A DNA stretch of 64,000 nt from NCBI RefSeq assembly GCF_015704895.1, contig NZ_JADQWB010000002.1, positions 248,001 to 312,000 of the forward strand. The letters are read 5' to 3'. The notes beneath the pieces are model-generated. The model did no database searches. It was not told the DNA's origin and saw only the letters and a list, made by a program, of their open reading frames with translations. The position numbers and the translations under genes were made by a program. This stretch comes from Agrobacterium leguminum (lineage in GTDB: Bacteria; Pseudomonadota; Alphaproteobacteria; Rhizobiales; Rhizobiaceae). Positions 16,640-26,137 of the stretch are shown here, in pieces; within the stretch, counting starts at the first letter, position 1, and every line of letters begins with the position of its first letter.

Positions 16640-18688
16640 CTAGAATTCCTGCCAGTCGCCATGCGCGGGTGCTGCCACAGGCTGGGCATTGAGGGCGCGG
16701 CTGACGCTGTTCATCAATTTGCGGGCCGGAGACGCCACCGCCTGCGTCCTGCCGGAGACTGCCACCGGTCCAGCGGAGGCCGTCATCGGCCTTGCGGGCT
16801 GCTCGATGCGGGGGCTGCGCTGCACATTCTCCGCGCCGACGTTGAAGCGCGCCACGAGCGTCACGAGATGGTCGGCCTCGCTGCTCAGCTTATGGGTTGC
16901 GGCCGAGGTCTCCTCCACCATGGCGGCGTTGCGCTGCGTTACCTGGTCCATCTGGTTGATGGCGGTATTCACCTCATGCAGGCCGGTGGACTGTTCCCTG
17001 GCTGCCGTGGCGATCGAATGGATGTGCTCGTTGATTGCCAGAACGCGGGTCTCGATCTCGCTCAGTGCGCCGCCGGTTCTCTGCACCAGCGATACGCCAC
17101 GCCCGACCTCCTCGCCGGATTTGGTGATCAGCGCCTTGATGTCCTTCGCGGCCGTTGCGGATCGTTGCGCAAGTTCTCGCACTTCCTGAGCGACGACGGC
17201 AAAGCCCTTGCCCGCTTCACCCGCACGGGCGGCTTCCACACCGGCATTCAGCGCCAGCAGGTTCGTCTGGAAGGCGATTTCGTCGATGACATTGATGATC
17301 TGGCTGATTTCGCGCGAGGCGTGCTCGATGCGATCCATGGCGGACACGGCATCGCGCACGACATTGGCGGACTCTTCCGTCTTCTGCTTCGTTTCGGCAA
17401 CCATGGCGCTGGCTTCCTGCGCACGATCGGTCGAATTGCGGACGACGGCGGTAATCTCATCCAGAGCGGCGGAGGTTTCCTCCAGCGCCGCCGCCTGCTG
17501 TTCGGTCCGCTTCGACAGGTCGTCGGCCGCCGAGCGCAATTCGTTTGCGTTGCCGCTGATGCCTTCCGTGCTACCGCGCACTTCGCGCATCGTCTCGCGC
17601 AGCTTCGTCAGCGTCTGGTTGACGTTCCCCTGGAGTTCGGCGAAGACGCCGCGGAACTCGCCATCCATTCTCTCCGTCAGATCGCCCCGCGCAAGGCCTT
17701 CGATGACGCGGCTGGTCTCGGATACGCCATTATGGACGCCGGTGAGGAGCGAATTGATCGTCGCGGCGAAACGATTGAGGTTGTCGTCGCCATAATCCTT
17801 GTTGATGCGGCGGCTGAAATCGCCCTGGGCCGCAGCGTCGACGACGATGGCCATGCCGGCCTGCAGATCGTCGCTCTTGGCGCGCATGGCGGCTTCCTGC
17901 GCATTCATGCGGCGCACTTCGCTGCCGTTTTTCTTGAAGACCTCGACGGCCGCAGCCATTTCGCCGATTTCGTCGTTGCGGCCGAGATAGGGGACGTCCG
18001 CGTCGAGATTTCCATCGGCCACGGCATTCATCACCTGCGAAACCCTGCGGATCGGCGCGCTGAGCTGCCGCGTTCCGATGTAGAGGCCGAAGGCGGCTCC
18101 CGCGCCGACACCGGCAACCGTCACCGCGACGATCACCCAGAATATGGCGGTGCTGAAAGAATCGACTCCCGCCTTCACGACTTCGAGCTCGGCAAGGTCG
18201 TTTTTCACGACGCTGTCGATCTCCGCCTGATAGGCCTTGCGGTTGGCGCGGTTCGCCTCGTTATTGCCCTGCTGGCTGGCCGCCTGCGGCCCGTTTTCCT
18301 TCGCCAGTCGCACGGTCTCCAGACGGAAGGTGCGGAATTCCTTGGACCGACCGACAAGCTTGTCGAAACTCGCCTGCTGTTCCGCCGGCACGAGCGGCGC
18401 CCAGCTGGCAATGAGCTTTTCCATGGCGTCGAGGTTTTTGACCATGCCGTCGGCAAAGGGGGTGGCTGCCGCCACATCGGCTGCCGCGTAGACACCGCGT
18501 GCCTCCATGACGACCGCCGTTACCAGACGGTTGAGCGCCTCGCCCTTGTAGGCCCTCTCGGCGGTTTCCTCGAAATGATGCGACCGAACCCGGAATTCGT
18601 TGATCGCATAGATGGACAGCCCGCCAATGGTACAGGCCACAAGGCTCATCAGCCCGACAAGTAGATTGATACGACCGCGAATTCTCAA
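16640..18688 (-). CDS. methyl-accepting chemotaxis protein (4-helix-type periplasmic sensor)
   Basis: A 682-residue chemoreceptor. The first membrane helix is near residues 8-30, followed by a ~150-residue helical periplasmic domain and a second helix near 180-205. HAMP segments come next, then the long cytoplasmic signalling domain with the conserved tip [22 protein letters not shown]. The last residues are GDWQEF, matching the WxxF-type pentapeptide that tethers CheR/CheB in some receptors. The Glu/Gln-rich pairs flanking the tip are candidate methylation sites. Ligand is unknown. It stands alone, with its own terminator downstream. Confidence 0.92.
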   Translation of the reverse strand: MRIRGRINLLVGLMSLVACTIGGLSIYAINEFRVRSHHFEETAERAYKGEALNRLVTAVVMEARGVYAAADVAAATPFADGMVKNLDAMEKLIASWAPLVPAEQQASFDKLVGRSKEFRTFRLETVRLAKENGPQAASQQGNNEANRANRKAYQAEIDSVVKNDLAELEVVKAGVDSFSTAIFWVIVAVTVAGVGAGAAFGLYIGTRQLSAPIRRVSQVMNAVADGNLDADVPYLGRNDEIGEMAAAVEVFKKNGSEVRRMNAQEAAMRAKSDDLQAGMAIVVDAAAQGDFSRRINKDYGDDNLNRFAATINSLLTGVHNGVSETSRVIEGLARGDLTERMDGEFRGVFAELQGNVNQTLTKLRETMREVRGSTEGISGNANELRSAADDLSKRTEQQAAALEETSAALDEITAVVRNSTDRAQEASAMVAETKQKTEESANVVRDAVSAMDRIEHASREISQIINVIDEIAFQTNLLALNAGVEAARAGEAGKGFAVVAQEVRELAQRSATAAKDIKALITKSGEEVGRGVSLVQRTGGALSEIETRVLAINEHIHSIATAAREQSTGLHEVNTAINQMDQVTQRNAAMVEETSAATHKLSSEADHLVTLVARFNVGAENVQRSPRIEQPARPMTASAGPVAVSGRTQAVASPARKLMNSVSRALNAQPVAAPAHGDWQEF

Positions 18689-19039
18689 CTTCGTTCCCCC
18701 AACAAAAACCAGCCGCGCGATGAAAATGGGAAGCTGGCATAACTTTTCGCGTCACAAGATTTATCAATGCTGCGTTAAGAAAGAATTTCAGATTTTATCG
18801 ATTGCGCGCCGGAATCGGCCTCTATCGGCAGTCGGCGAAGGAGATGGCGGTGCGTTTTCCGCAAAAGGTGAAGCGCGAAAACCCCTTCGGCAATTGACTT
18901 TGCTCGGCCTATACCCTTATAAGCCGCGCACGCTCGGCCATTGAAAGCTCGCCCAGGCGGGGTTAGCCGTGCAAAAAACGAAACGCTCTTGCAAATTATT
19001 GCAAATTCAAGAAGGGCCGCACACCGCGGTATTAAATAA
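18689..19039. other. 351-base divergent intergenic region between the chemoreceptor gene and rpmH
   Basis: This holds the upstream regions of two divergent units. The right half contains a plausible rpmH promoter (18894-18923). The left half is AT-richer and presumably carries the chemoreceptor promoter, though I see no clear consensus. No open frame with coding character, RNA gene or strong hairpin is apparent. Confidence 0.5.
18894..18923 (+). promoter_or_regulatory. candidate sigma-70 promoter for rpmH-rnpA-yidC-engB
   Basis: TTGACT (18894-18899) and TTATAA (18918-18923) are separated by 18 bases, about 115 bases before the rpmH ATG. The -35 is one base off consensus, and the element is in the right place for a strongly expressed ribosomal-protein operon. 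No experimental start is known from this data. Confidence 0.45.
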
Positions 19040-19177
19040 ATGTCGAAGCGTACTTACCAACCGTCCAAGCTTGTCCGCAAGCGTCGCCATGGCTTCCGCG
19101 CCCGTATGGCTACCGCCGGCGGCCGCAAGGTTCTCGCAGCCCGCCGTGCGCGCGGCCGCGCTCGTCTTTCGGCTTAA
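19040..19177 (+). CDS. rpmH: 50S ribosomal protein L34
   Basis: A 45-residue, very basic ribosomal protein of the large subunit. It starts [19 protein letters not shown] and continues with the conserved Arg/Gly-rich core ([21 protein letters not shown]). The gene is short and easily missed by length-filtered gene calling. It is followed 36 bases later by rnpA, the usual bacterial order. No strong ribosome site precedes the ATG; the leader is AT-rich (ATTAAATAA). Confidence 0.97.
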   Translation: MSKRTYQPSKLVRKRRHGFRARMATAGGRKVLAARRARGRARLSA

Positions 19178-19213
19178 TTGCCGCCTCTGTGACCCGGTGA
19201 AAGTCGCGGGCAC

Positions 19214-19597
19214 ATGAGTAAGACAGGAAAACTGCCCGGCCGGCTTAAAAACCGGTCGGATTTCCTTGCCGTTCAGGCAGGAGAAAAACGGCGGGGAGGC
19301 ACCTTTCTTCTGGAAGTGCTTGACCGGAAAACCCCGGAAACCGAGCCTCGCGTCGGTTTTACCGTAACGAAAAGACAAGGCAACGCGGTCGAGCGAAATC
19401 GCATGCGCCGCCGTCTCAAGGAAGCCGTCAGGCTTTCTGCCGGATTCGCAATGAAGCCCGGTCATGACTATGTGATTGTCGCCCGCAGGGACGTGCTCGA
19501 TACGGCCTTCCCGAAACTTCAGTCTCTCCTTAACGAGCGAATTGAAGGAACGGCGAAACCGAAACGGTCCCAGGAGACCCGCTCCAGGAAAGAATGA
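19214..19597 (+). CDS. rnpA: ribonuclease P protein component
   Basis: A 127-residue basic protein that binds the RNase P RNA and aids 5' processing of tRNA precursors. The RNR signature is present as [18 protein letters not shown] at about 57-74, preceded by [10 protein letters not shown]. It lies directly after rpmH, and its stop overlaps the yidC start by four bases (ATGA), implying coupled translation. The yidD gene often found between rnpA and yidC is absent here. Confidence 0.95.
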   Translation: MSKTGKLPGRLKNRSDFLAVQAGEKRRGGTFLLEVLDRKTPETEPRVGFTVTKRQGNAVERNRMRRRLKEAVRLSAGFAMKPGHDYVIVARRDVLDTAFPKLQSLLNERIEGTAKPKRSQETRSRKE

Positions 19598-21399
19598 TGG
19601 AAAAGAACCGTAATTACTTCATCGCGATAGCCCTTTCGGTTGTCATCGTCCTCGCCTGGCAATTCCTTTACATGAATCCGCGTATCGAGCAGCAGCGCCG
19701 CGCCGAAGAGGCCCGCCAGGCGCAGCAGCAGACGACGCAGCAACAGCAGCCGGCGCCGGGCGCCGCACCAGGTGCTGCCGTCGAAGGCGCACCGCCCGCC
19801 TCCTCACCGCAGACTGCCGCCACGGCGACCCGCGAAGAGTCGATTGCGAGAACCCAGCGTGTGGCCATCGAGACCAACGCCATCGCCGGCTCGATCAACC
19901 TTACCGGCGCCCGCTTCGATGACATCCGGCTCAAGGACTACCATGAGACCGTCGATGACTCGAGCCCGATCATCACGCTGTTTTCGCCCTCCGACACCAA
20001 GGACGGCTACTTCACCGAACTCGGTTACGTTGCAGCACAGGAAGTCGGCGGCGTTCCCGGCCCGACCACCGTTTGGACGCTGGCAAGCGGCGACAAGCTG
20101 ACGGAAACCACCCCGGTCACCCTCACCTACACCAATTCCAAGGGTGTGATTTTCTCCCGCACGGTTTCGATCGACGAGCATTACATGATCTCCGTTGCCG
20201 ACAAGGTGGAGAACCCTGGACAGGCGGCGATCTCCTTCGCCACCTATGGCCGTGTGACGCGCAACAACAAGCCCGCAGTTCCCCCGGTCTTCGTCATCCA
20301 TGAAGGTTTCCTCGGCGTCTCGGGCAAAGACGGCAGCCTGACGGAAGAAAAATACAAGGACGTCGAAGAAGCACCGGTAACGGTTGCCAAGGCGACCGGC
20401 GGCTGGCTCGGCATCACCGACAAATATTGGGCCGCAGCCATCGTTCCGCCGCAGACGACGCCGTTCGAAACCCGTTATTCGCATATTACCGGCAATCAGC
20501 CGAGCTATCAGGCCGATTTCAAGAGCGACCCGCTGACGGTCGAGCCCGGCCAGTCGATCGAGCTGAAGAGCCTCGTTTTCGCTGGCGCCAAGGAAGTGCC
20601 GCTGGTCGACCGTTACGAGACGACCTACGCCATTCCGAAGTTCGACCTTCTGATCGACTGGGGCTGGTTCTACTTCATCACCAAGCCGATGTTCAAACTG
20701 ATGGATTTCTTCTTCCGTTATTTTGGCAATTTCGGCGTGGCGATCCTGCTCACCACCATCGTCGTCAAGGCTCTCTTCTTCCCGCTCGCCAGCAAGCAAT
20801 ATGCTTCCATGGCGAACATGAAGCGCGTGCAGCCGAAGATGGAAGAGTTGAAGGCCAAGCATGGCGATGACCGCATGGCCATGCAGCAGGCGATGATGCA
20901 GCTCTACAAGGAAGAGAAGATCAATCCTGTTGCCGGCTGCTGGCCGATGCTTTTGCAGATCCCGGTCTTCTTCGCGCTCTACAAGGTCATCTACGTCACC
21001 ATCGAAATGCGGCATGCGCCGTTCTTCGGCTGGATTCACGACCTTTCCGCGCCGGATCCGACGTCGCTGTTCAACCTCTTCGGCCTTCTGCCCTATGATG
21101 TTCCGCACTTCCTGATGATCGGTGTCTGGCCGCTTGTCATGGGCATCACCATGTTCCTGCAGATGCGCATGAACCCGACGCCGCCCGATCCGACGCAGGC
21201 GATGATCTTCAACTGGATGCCGCTGATCTTCACCTTCATGCTGGCCTCCTTCCCGGCCGGTCTGGTCATCTACTGGGCATGGAACAATACGCTCTCCATC
21301 ACCCAGCAGGCCGTCATCATGAAGCGCCAGGGCGCCAAGATCGAGCTGTTCGATAACATCAAGGGGCTGTTCAAGCGAAAGCCGGTGCAATCGAAATGA
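19594..21399 (+). CDS. yidC: membrane protein insertase YidC
   Basis: A 601-residue inner-membrane insertase for Sec-dependent and independent proteins. An N-terminal anchor ([16 protein letters not shown]) is followed by a Gln/Pro/Ala-rich linker (about 35-75), the large periplasmic domain (about 80-350) and the conserved 60KD_IMP helices from about 365. These include the hydrophilic-groove helix region [15 protein letters not shown]. The C-terminus is basic (KRKPVQSK). The length fits alpha-proteobacterial YidC. Two tandem ATGs (19594 and 19597) are possible starts. Its stop overlaps engB by four bases. Confidence 0.97.
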   Translation: MMEKNRNYFIAIALSVVIVLAWQFLYMNPRIEQQRRAEEARQAQQQTTQQQQPAPGAAPGAAVEGAPPASSPQTAATATREESIARTQRVAIETNAIAGSINLTGARFDDIRLKDYHETVDDSSPIITLFSPSDTKDGYFTELGYVAAQEVGGVPGPTTVWTLASGDKLTETTPVTLTYTNSKGVIFSRTVSIDEHYMISVADKVENPGQAAISFATYGRVTRNNKPAVPPVFVIHEGFLGVSGKDGSLTEEKYKDVEEAPVTVAKATGGWLGITDKYWAAAIVPPQTTPFETRYSHITGNQPSYQADFKSDPLTVEPGQSIELKSLVFAGAKEVPLVDRYETTYAIPKFDLLIDWGWFYFITKPMFKLMDFFFRYFGNFGVAILLTTIVVKALFFPLASKQYASMANMKRVQPKMEELKAKHGDDRMAMQQAMMQLYKEEKINPVAGCWPMLLQIPVFFALYKVIYVTIEMRHAPFFGWIHDLSAPDPTSLFNLFGLLPYDVPHFLMIGVWPLVMGITMFLQMRMNPTPPDPTQAMIFNWMPLIFTFMLASFPAGLVIYWAWNNTLSITQQAVIMKRQGAKIELFDNIKGLFKRKPVQSK

Positions 21400-22049
21400 A
21401 TGAGACCGGCACGGCAACCGAAAAGCCCCTGTTCGGGCGACCCTGGATTTTCATTCGCGGCGTTCCCGCAATGAAATTCCTGCCGCCCGAAGGCCCGCCG
21501 GAGATTGCCTTCGCCGGTCGTTCGAATGTCGGCAAGTCTTCGCTCATCAATGCGCTGGTGGGCCACAAGGGGCTTGCCCGCACGTCCAATACGCCCGGAC
21601 GCACGCAGGAACTGAACTATTTCGTTCCGGATGGGTATTCCGGCGAAGCGGGCGATCTGCCGCCGATGGCGCTAGTCGACATGCCCGGTTACGGTTATGC
21701 GCAGGCCCCCAAGGATCAGGTCGACGCCTGGACGAAGCTCGTCTTCGATTATCTGCGCGGCCGTGCGACGCTGAAGCGCGTTTACGTGCTGATCGATTCC
21801 CGCCACGGCGTGAAAAAGAACGACGAGGAGGTTCTGACCCTGCTCGACAAGGCGGCCGTTTCCTACCAGATCGTGCTGACGAAGACGGACAAGATCAAGG
21901 ATGCCGGCGTTCCGCGGCTGATCGGCGAAACGCTGGAGAAAATCCGCAAGCGTCCCGCCGCCTATCCGGAAGTTCTCGCCACATCCTCGGAAAAATCATT
22001 CGGGCTGGATAGCCTGCGGGCCGAGATCGTCAGAACGATCTCTCTTTGA
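21396..22049 (+). CDS. engB: ribosome biogenesis GTPase EngB (YsxC/YihA)
   Basis: A 217-residue cytosolic GTPase needed for 50S subunit assembly. G1 is GRSNVGKSS (41-49), the switch region has TPGRT, G3 is DMPGYG (95-100) and G4 is TKTD (162-165); G5-like ATSSE follows near the C-terminus. The ATG at 21396 overlaps the yidC stop in an ATGA, so the two are translationally coupled. A small hairpin (22048-22063) overlaps the converging stop codons of this gene and the next. Confidence 0.95.
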   Translation: MNETGTATEKPLFGRPWIFIRGVPAMKFLPPEGPPEIAFAGRSNVGKSSLINALVGHKGLARTSNTPGRTQELNYFVPDGYSGEAGDLPPMALVDMPGYGYAQAPKDQVDAWTKLVFDYLRGRATLKRVYVLIDSRHGVKKNDEEVLTLLDKAAVSYQIVLTKTDKIKDAGVPRLIGETLEKIRKRPAAYPEVLATSSEKSFGLDSLRAEIVRTISL

Positions 22050-22061
22050 GAGGCACGCCTC

Positions 22062-22439
22062 TCAGGCGATGGTGAAAAGCAGAACGGCGGTCCAGAGCGT
22101 CGCCGTCAACGCCAGAAGGCGCCAGAAGCGCACGGAATGCCAGACCTCCGAAAGCATGGCTGCGAACATGCTGCCACCCCGTAGCGGCTGGCCCCTGAAT
22201 GGCAGGCCGGAGCGGCTTGGGTCCCGTTCCAGCAACGCGGCGACGGTCGCGTTTTCGCGATATTCGGTTTCCGCCAGATTGTCCCGCCAGCGCCTGACCA
22301 TGGCCGCGAACTGGCGGTCGCGTTTGACGCGCTTGGCAAGTTCCGCCATGCTTTCCGGCGGCAGGGCACCCAGCACATATTCGCCCGCAAGGACTTCATC
22401 CCGCAAACCGCTTTGCTTGTCTCGATCGGGTGCCGTCAT
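22062..22439 (-). CDS. short anti-sigma-factor-like membrane protein (RskA-like N-terminus, no periplasmic domain)
   Basis: A 125-residue protein with the N-terminal signature of zinc-less anti-sigma factors (DEVLAGEYVLGALPPESMAEL), then a helical Arg-rich stretch (VRRWRDNLAETEY). A single membrane helix (FWRLLALTATLWTAVLLF) ends at the last residue. RskA-type anti-sigma factors usually carry another ~100 residues outside the membrane; here there is none. No ECF sigma gene is adjacent, although anti-sigma genes normally follow their sigma partner. The start at 22439 is chosen because the upstream extension to 22547 is unconserved. It may be a reduced anti-sigma factor or a remnant. Confidence 0.6.
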   Translation of the reverse strand: MTAPDRDKQSGLRDEVLAGEYVLGALPPESMAELAKRVKRDRQFAAMVRRWRDNLAETEYRENATVAALLERDPSRSGLPFRGQPLRGGSMFAAMLSEVWHSVRFWRLLALTATLWTAVLLFTIA

Positions 22440-22709
22440 GTGGTCTCTCGCTCCTCGGTCGTTCAGGTCAGCATCGCTCCCGCGGCGCGCGACATCCATG
22501 TCGCCCTGAATTAACCCCTCCCCTTTCCCCTGCAAGGCTGGTCCCATTGGGCCTTTATGTCAATCTCATTACGGGGCCGGGACAGCCAAAAAAAAGAAAT
22601 TTGACCGCTGCCGACACAATAAGGCCAGGAGGTTATTTCATCCGTCAAAGACTTGCTTTAGAGCGGTGACAGGCTTTCAACGGCCGCAACCACAGACCGA
22701 GGTTTTTAG

Positions 22710-23594
22710 ATGACGTCTTCCGAAAGCGAAACTCAGGCGCGGCTGCTCGCACAGGCTCTGCCTTTCATGCAGAAATACGAGAACAAGACCATCGTGGTGA
22801 AATATGGCGGTCACGCCATGGGGGATTCCACGCTCGGCAAGGCTTTCGCGGAAGACATCGCCCTTTTGAAGCAATCGGGCATTAACCCCATCGTCGTACA
22901 TGGCGGCGGCCCGCAGATCGGCGCGATGCTGACCAAGATGGGCATCGAATCGAAATTCGAGGGCGGACTGCGCGTCACCGACGCCAAGACGGTCGAGATC
23001 GTCGAAATGGTTCTGGCCGGTTCGATCAACAAGGAAATCGTCGCCCTCATCAACCAGACGGGCGAATGGGCCATCGGCCTGTGCGGCAAGGACGGCAACA
23101 TGGTCTTCGCCGAAAAGGCGAAAAAGACCGTCATCGATCCCGACAGCAATATCGAACGTGTGCTCGATCTCGGCTTCGTCGGCGAAGTCACCGAAGTCGA
23201 CCGCACCCTGCTCGACCTGCTCGCCAAGTCGGAAATGATCCCGGTCATCGCCCCGGTCGCGCCTGGCCGCGATGGTGCCACCTACAATATCAACGCCGAT
23301 ACCTTCGCCGGCGCGATTGCGGGTGCGCTTCACGCCTCGCGTCTGCTGTTTCTCACCGACGTTCCCGGCGTTCTCGACAAGAACAAGGAACTCATCAAGG
23401 AACTCACCGTCTCGCAGGCGCGTGCGCTCATCAAGGACGGCACGATTTCCGGCGGTATGATCCCGAAGGTCGAGACCTGCATCGACGCCATCAAGGCCGG
23501 TGTTCAGGGCGTGGTGATCCTCAACGGCAAGACGCCCCACTCCGTCCTTCTGGAAATCTTCACGGAAGGCGCCGGCACGCTCATCGTGCCCTGA
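22710..23594 (+). CDS. argB: acetylglutamate kinase
   Basis: A 294-residue cytosolic kinase that phosphorylates N-acetylglutamate, the second step of arginine synthesis. The amino acid kinase fold shows the phosphate-binding KYGGHAM (Lys31), the substrate loop HGGGPQIG (about 64-71), NINADTFAG and the C-terminal [10 protein letters not shown]. The length matches the family. An N-terminal helix (about 1-25) is typical of arginine-inhibited, PII-controlled hexameric NAGKs. Upstream, 160 bases separate it from the divergent anti-sigma-like gene. Confidence 0.97.
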   Translation: MTSSESETQARLLAQALPFMQKYENKTIVVKYGGHAMGDSTLGKAFAEDIALLKQSGINPIVVHGGGPQIGAMLTKMGIESKFEGGLRVTDAKTVEIVEMVLAGSINKEIVALINQTGEWAIGLCGKDGNMVFAEKAKKTVIDPDSNIERVLDLGFVGEVTEVDRTLLDLLAKSEMIPVIAPVAPGRDGATYNINADTFAGAIAGALHASRLLFLTDVPGVLDKNKELIKELTVSQARALIKDGTISGGMIPKVETCIDAIKAGVQGVVILNGKTPHSVLLEIFTEGAGTLIVP

Positions 23595-23604
23595 TAGGCT
23601 TCAG

Positions 23605-23631
23605 GTGGCGGACGGCAAGCCTGTCCGCCAC
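23605..23631. terminator. hairpin between convergent argB and EamA transporter genes
   Basis: A perfect 9-base stem (23605-23613 with 23623-23631) has a 9-base loop in the 46-base convergent gap. There is no uridine run on either strand, so it would be a weak intrinsic terminator or an RNA-stabilising structure. Confidence 0.4.
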
Positions 23632-23640
23632 GACAGGCAT

Positions 23641-24558
23641 TCAGCCGAATGCCAGAAGCGACAGCACGCCCACGACAATCAGCAGGCAGCCGGAGAGTTC
23701 GAGCCGGTTGATTTTCTCCTTGAAGAAAAGCACGGTCGAGGCGAAGGCGAAGAGCATCTCAACCTGCGCCAATGCCTTCACCACGGCGGCCTGCTGCAGG
23801 GTCATCGCCGTGAACCAGCCGAACGAGGCCGTAGCGCCCACGAAACCGACCGCAAGCGATGGTTTCCACACCCTGGCGATGCGCCGCAACTCTTCCCGCT
23901 CGAGCCAGACGATCCACAGGAACATCGACACTGTCTGCATGACGATGACGACAACGAGGGTAAAGCCCGCCTGTATCATCGCGTCCGGAGCGGGAAGGCT
24001 CGGCGCAAGCGCAAGCGAGGCCGATCGATAAGCGACCGATGACAGGCCGAAGAAAGCCCCCGAGGCAAGGCCGATACCCGCTGTCCGGCTGAAGATCGAC
24101 GTGAAGAAGGAAGCGGGCGTTACTTCCGTGCGCGCCACCGAAATCAGCATGACGCCGGCAACCGAGATGGCGATGGCCGCCAATGTGCCGCCATTGACGC
24201 TTTCCCCGATGAAAATAAGCGCGAACAGCGCTGCCTGCGCCGGCTCGGTGCGGGAATAGGCCGTTCCAACCGCGAAGTTGCGGAACGAGAACAGGTGCAC
24301 CAGCAGGAAGGTGGCGGCGATCTGCGCCATGGCGCCGACCGTCGCCCACACGGCGAAGGACGTGTTGGGCACCGGCAGAGGGCGACCGAGCCCGAAATGC
24401 AGGAAAGCAAGATAAGCGAGAGCGAAAGGCATGCCGAACACGAAGCGCACGAAGGTCGCGCCCGTTGTGCCCATCATGCCCTTGAGGTGCTTCTGCAGGG
24501 TCGAGCGCAGGTTCTGCAAGAACGCGCTTGCGAAAGTGATGCCTATCCAGAGTTCCAT
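23641..24558 (-). CDS. EamA/DMT-family transporter
   Basis: About 305 residues forming ten membrane helices in two five-helix EamA repeats, typical of drug/metabolite transporters of the inner membrane. The conserved Glu of repeat one is in RTEPAQAALFALIFIGE. Repeat two ends with LAQVEMLFAFASTVLFFKEKI, with the usual KE near the last helices. Substrate is unknown; family members export amino acids, nucleosides or polyamines. The start at the ATG 24558 (MELWIG) is preferred over an in-frame GTG at 24579. It is convergent with argB and divergent from the HAD gene. Confidence 0.82.
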   Translation of the reverse strand: MELWIGITFASAFLQNLRSTLQKHLKGMMGTTGATFVRFVFGMPFALAYLAFLHFGLGRPLPVPNTSFAVWATVGAMAQIAATFLLVHLFSFRNFAVGTAYSRTEPAQAALFALIFIGESVNGGTLAAIAISVAGVMLISVARTEVTPASFFTSIFSRTAGIGLASGAFFGLSSVAYRSASLALAPSLPAPDAMIQAGFTLVVVIVMQTVSMFLWIVWLEREELRRIARVWKPSLAVGFVGATASFGWFTAMTLQQAAVVKALAQVEMLFAFASTVLFFKEKINRLELSGCLLIVVGVLSLLAFG

Positions 24559-24664
24559 GGCTTTGGCGGTATCATGCACCGGAGGCCGCAGCCAAGCCCG
24601 ATTTTCTGATCAATCGTCGTCTTTTCGATTTTCTTCGGCCTTCGAAACGGGCATAAAGCAGCCC

Positions 24665-25378
24665 ATGGACACAAAGCCGAAAAACCTGCCCGAAGCCGCC
24701 GATTTCGACCATGTGAGCGAATGGGTCTTCGATCTCGACAACACGCTCTATCCGCATCACATCAATCTGTTTTCGCAGATCGACCGTAACATGACGGCCT
24801 ATGTGGCGGAGCTTCTGAAGCTCGATCCCGACGAGGCCCGAGCGCTGCAGAAACGCTATTATCACGACCACGGCACGACGCTTCAGGGGCTGATGATCCA
24901 CTACGGCATCAGCCCGGACGAGTTTCTGGAACGCGCCCATGCCATCGATTATTCGGCGCTGAAGCCGCATCCGGAACTCGGCGAGGCAATCAAGGCTTTG
25001 CCGGGCCGCAAATTCATCCTTACCAACGGCAGCGTCAAACATGCGCAGGCGGCCGCCGGTGCGCTCGGCATTCTCGATCATTTCGAGGATATTTTCGATA
25101 TCGTCGCCGCAGGCTATCTGCCGAAACCGGCCAGCGCGACCTATGAGAAGTTCGCGGCGCTTGCGAAACTCGACACGCAAAAAGCCGCCATGTTCGAGGA
25201 TTTGCCGCGCAATCTCGCGGCGCCCAAGGCGCTCGGCATGAAGACCGTTCTGCTCGTCCCCGCCAATCTCGAGGGCATCATCATGGAACGCTGGGAAATC
25301 CCCGCCGTTACGGATGCGCATATCGACTACATCACCGACGACCTAACCGGTTTCCTGACGAAAACCATCGCAGGCTGA
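24665..25378 (+). CDS. HAD-superfamily pyrimidine 5'-nucleotidase (SDT1-like)
   Basis: A 237-residue cytosolic phosphatase of the HAD superfamily. Motif I is FDLDNTLY with Asp23 and Asp25, motif II is ILTNGS, the motif III lysine is in YLPKPAS, and motif IV is FEDLPRN. The arrangement matches the pyrimidine 5'-nucleotidase group related to yeast Sdt1, which dephosphorylates UMP/CMP or related nucleotides. The ATG at 24665 begins the conserved protein; a frame extending to 24431 runs antisense to the EamA gene and is rejected. Confidence 0.85.
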   Translation: MDTKPKNLPEAADFDHVSEWVFDLDNTLYPHHINLFSQIDRNMTAYVAELLKLDPDEARALQKRYYHDHGTTLQGLMIHYGISPDEFLERAHAIDYSALKPHPELGEAIKALPGRKFILTNGSVKHAQAAAGALGILDHFEDIFDIVAAGYLPKPASATYEKFAALAKLDTQKAAMFEDLPRNLAAPKALGMKTVLLVPANLEGIIMERWEIPAVTDAHIDYITDDLTGFLTKTIAG

Positions 25379-25484
25379 GCAGCGAACATTACCGAAGCTT
25401 CATGCACCTTACGGATGTTTAAGTGGTGAGGCGCATTGGACGTCACTATCTTCTCTTCAGGGACACCAAAGAAAGGTAATGACG

Positions 25485-26096
25485 ATGACCACACGAAAAA
25501 TCGCCCTGTCTGCTCTTGGCGCAGCCCTTTTGATCGGCACGGCCGCGACGGCAAGCTTTGCCGCCCCGCCCGCTCCGGGCAAAGGCCATGGCGAGCGCAT
25601 GCCGATCCGCCAGGAAGCGGCCTTCGTTCACCTGCTGAAGGTAGCTGACACCGACAAGGACGGCAAGATTTCCAAGGAGGAATTCGCCGCCCGTCAGGAC
25701 GCGCTCTTCACCGAGATCGACAAGGACAAAGACGGCTCGATCACACCGAAGGAAATGCGTGAGTATCGCCAGGCGAAGATGGAAGCTTTCCGCGCCGCCA
25801 ACCCGCGCCCCGAGCGTGAGGACGCCAAAGCCGAAGACGGCAAAGGCCCCGAGGGCAAGCGCGCCGAAAGACATGCCGAGCGCGAACATGGCGGCCGTTT
25901 CGGCCATCAGGGCTGGGGCAAGCATGGCGGCAAGGGCGCAGGTTTCGCGCTGATCCGCTGGGCCGATACCGACGAGAACGGTCAGGTCAGCAAGGCCGAA
26001 TTCACCGCCGCCGGCGAAAAGATGTTCGAACGGCTGGACAAGAACAAGGACGGCGTCATTTCCATCGACGACATGCCGGACCGCCCGTTCCTTTAA
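25485..26096 (+). CDS. secreted EF-hand calcium-binding protein
   Basis: About 203 residues. A signal peptide (TRKIALSALGAALLIG, cut near AxA about residue 28) directs it to the periplasm or outside. Four canonical EF-hand loops are present as two pairs: DTDKDGKISKEE and DKDKDGSITPKE, then DTDENGQVSKAE and DKNKDGVISIDD. Loop four ends in Asp rather than Glu. A ~70-residue linker rich in Lys, Glu, Gly and His (GRFGHQGWGKHGGK) separates the pairs. The ATG at 25485 is better spaced from AAAGG than that at 25479. Likely a calcium buffer or sensor; partner unknown. Confidence 0.85.
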   Translation: MTTRKIALSALGAALLIGTAATASFAAPPAPGKGHGERMPIRQEAAFVHLLKVADTDKDGKISKEEFAARQDALFTEIDKDKDGSITPKEMREYRQAKMEAFRAANPRPEREDAKAEDGKGPEGKRAERHAEREHGGRFGHQGWGKHGGKGAGFALIRWADTDENGQVSKAEFTAAGEKMFERLDKNKDGVISIDDMPDRPFL

Positions 26097-26106
26097 CCCG
26101 CCAAAG

Positions 26107-26136
26107 AAAAAGCCCGCTCAAAAGCGGGCTTTTTTC
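26107..26136. terminator. bidirectional intrinsic terminator
   Basis: A perfect 8-base stem (26111-26118 with 26123-26130) is flanked by five A on the left and six T on the right, so it works for both converging genes: the EF-hand gene ending at 26096 and the DUF1150 gene ending at 26138. Confidence 0.92.
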
Positions 26137-26137
26137 T

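Noticed and set aside
18689-19039. Possible replication origin near rpmH
   Set aside because: dnaA, dnaN and clustered DnaA boxes are absent; alpha-proteobacterial rpmH is often far from the origin.
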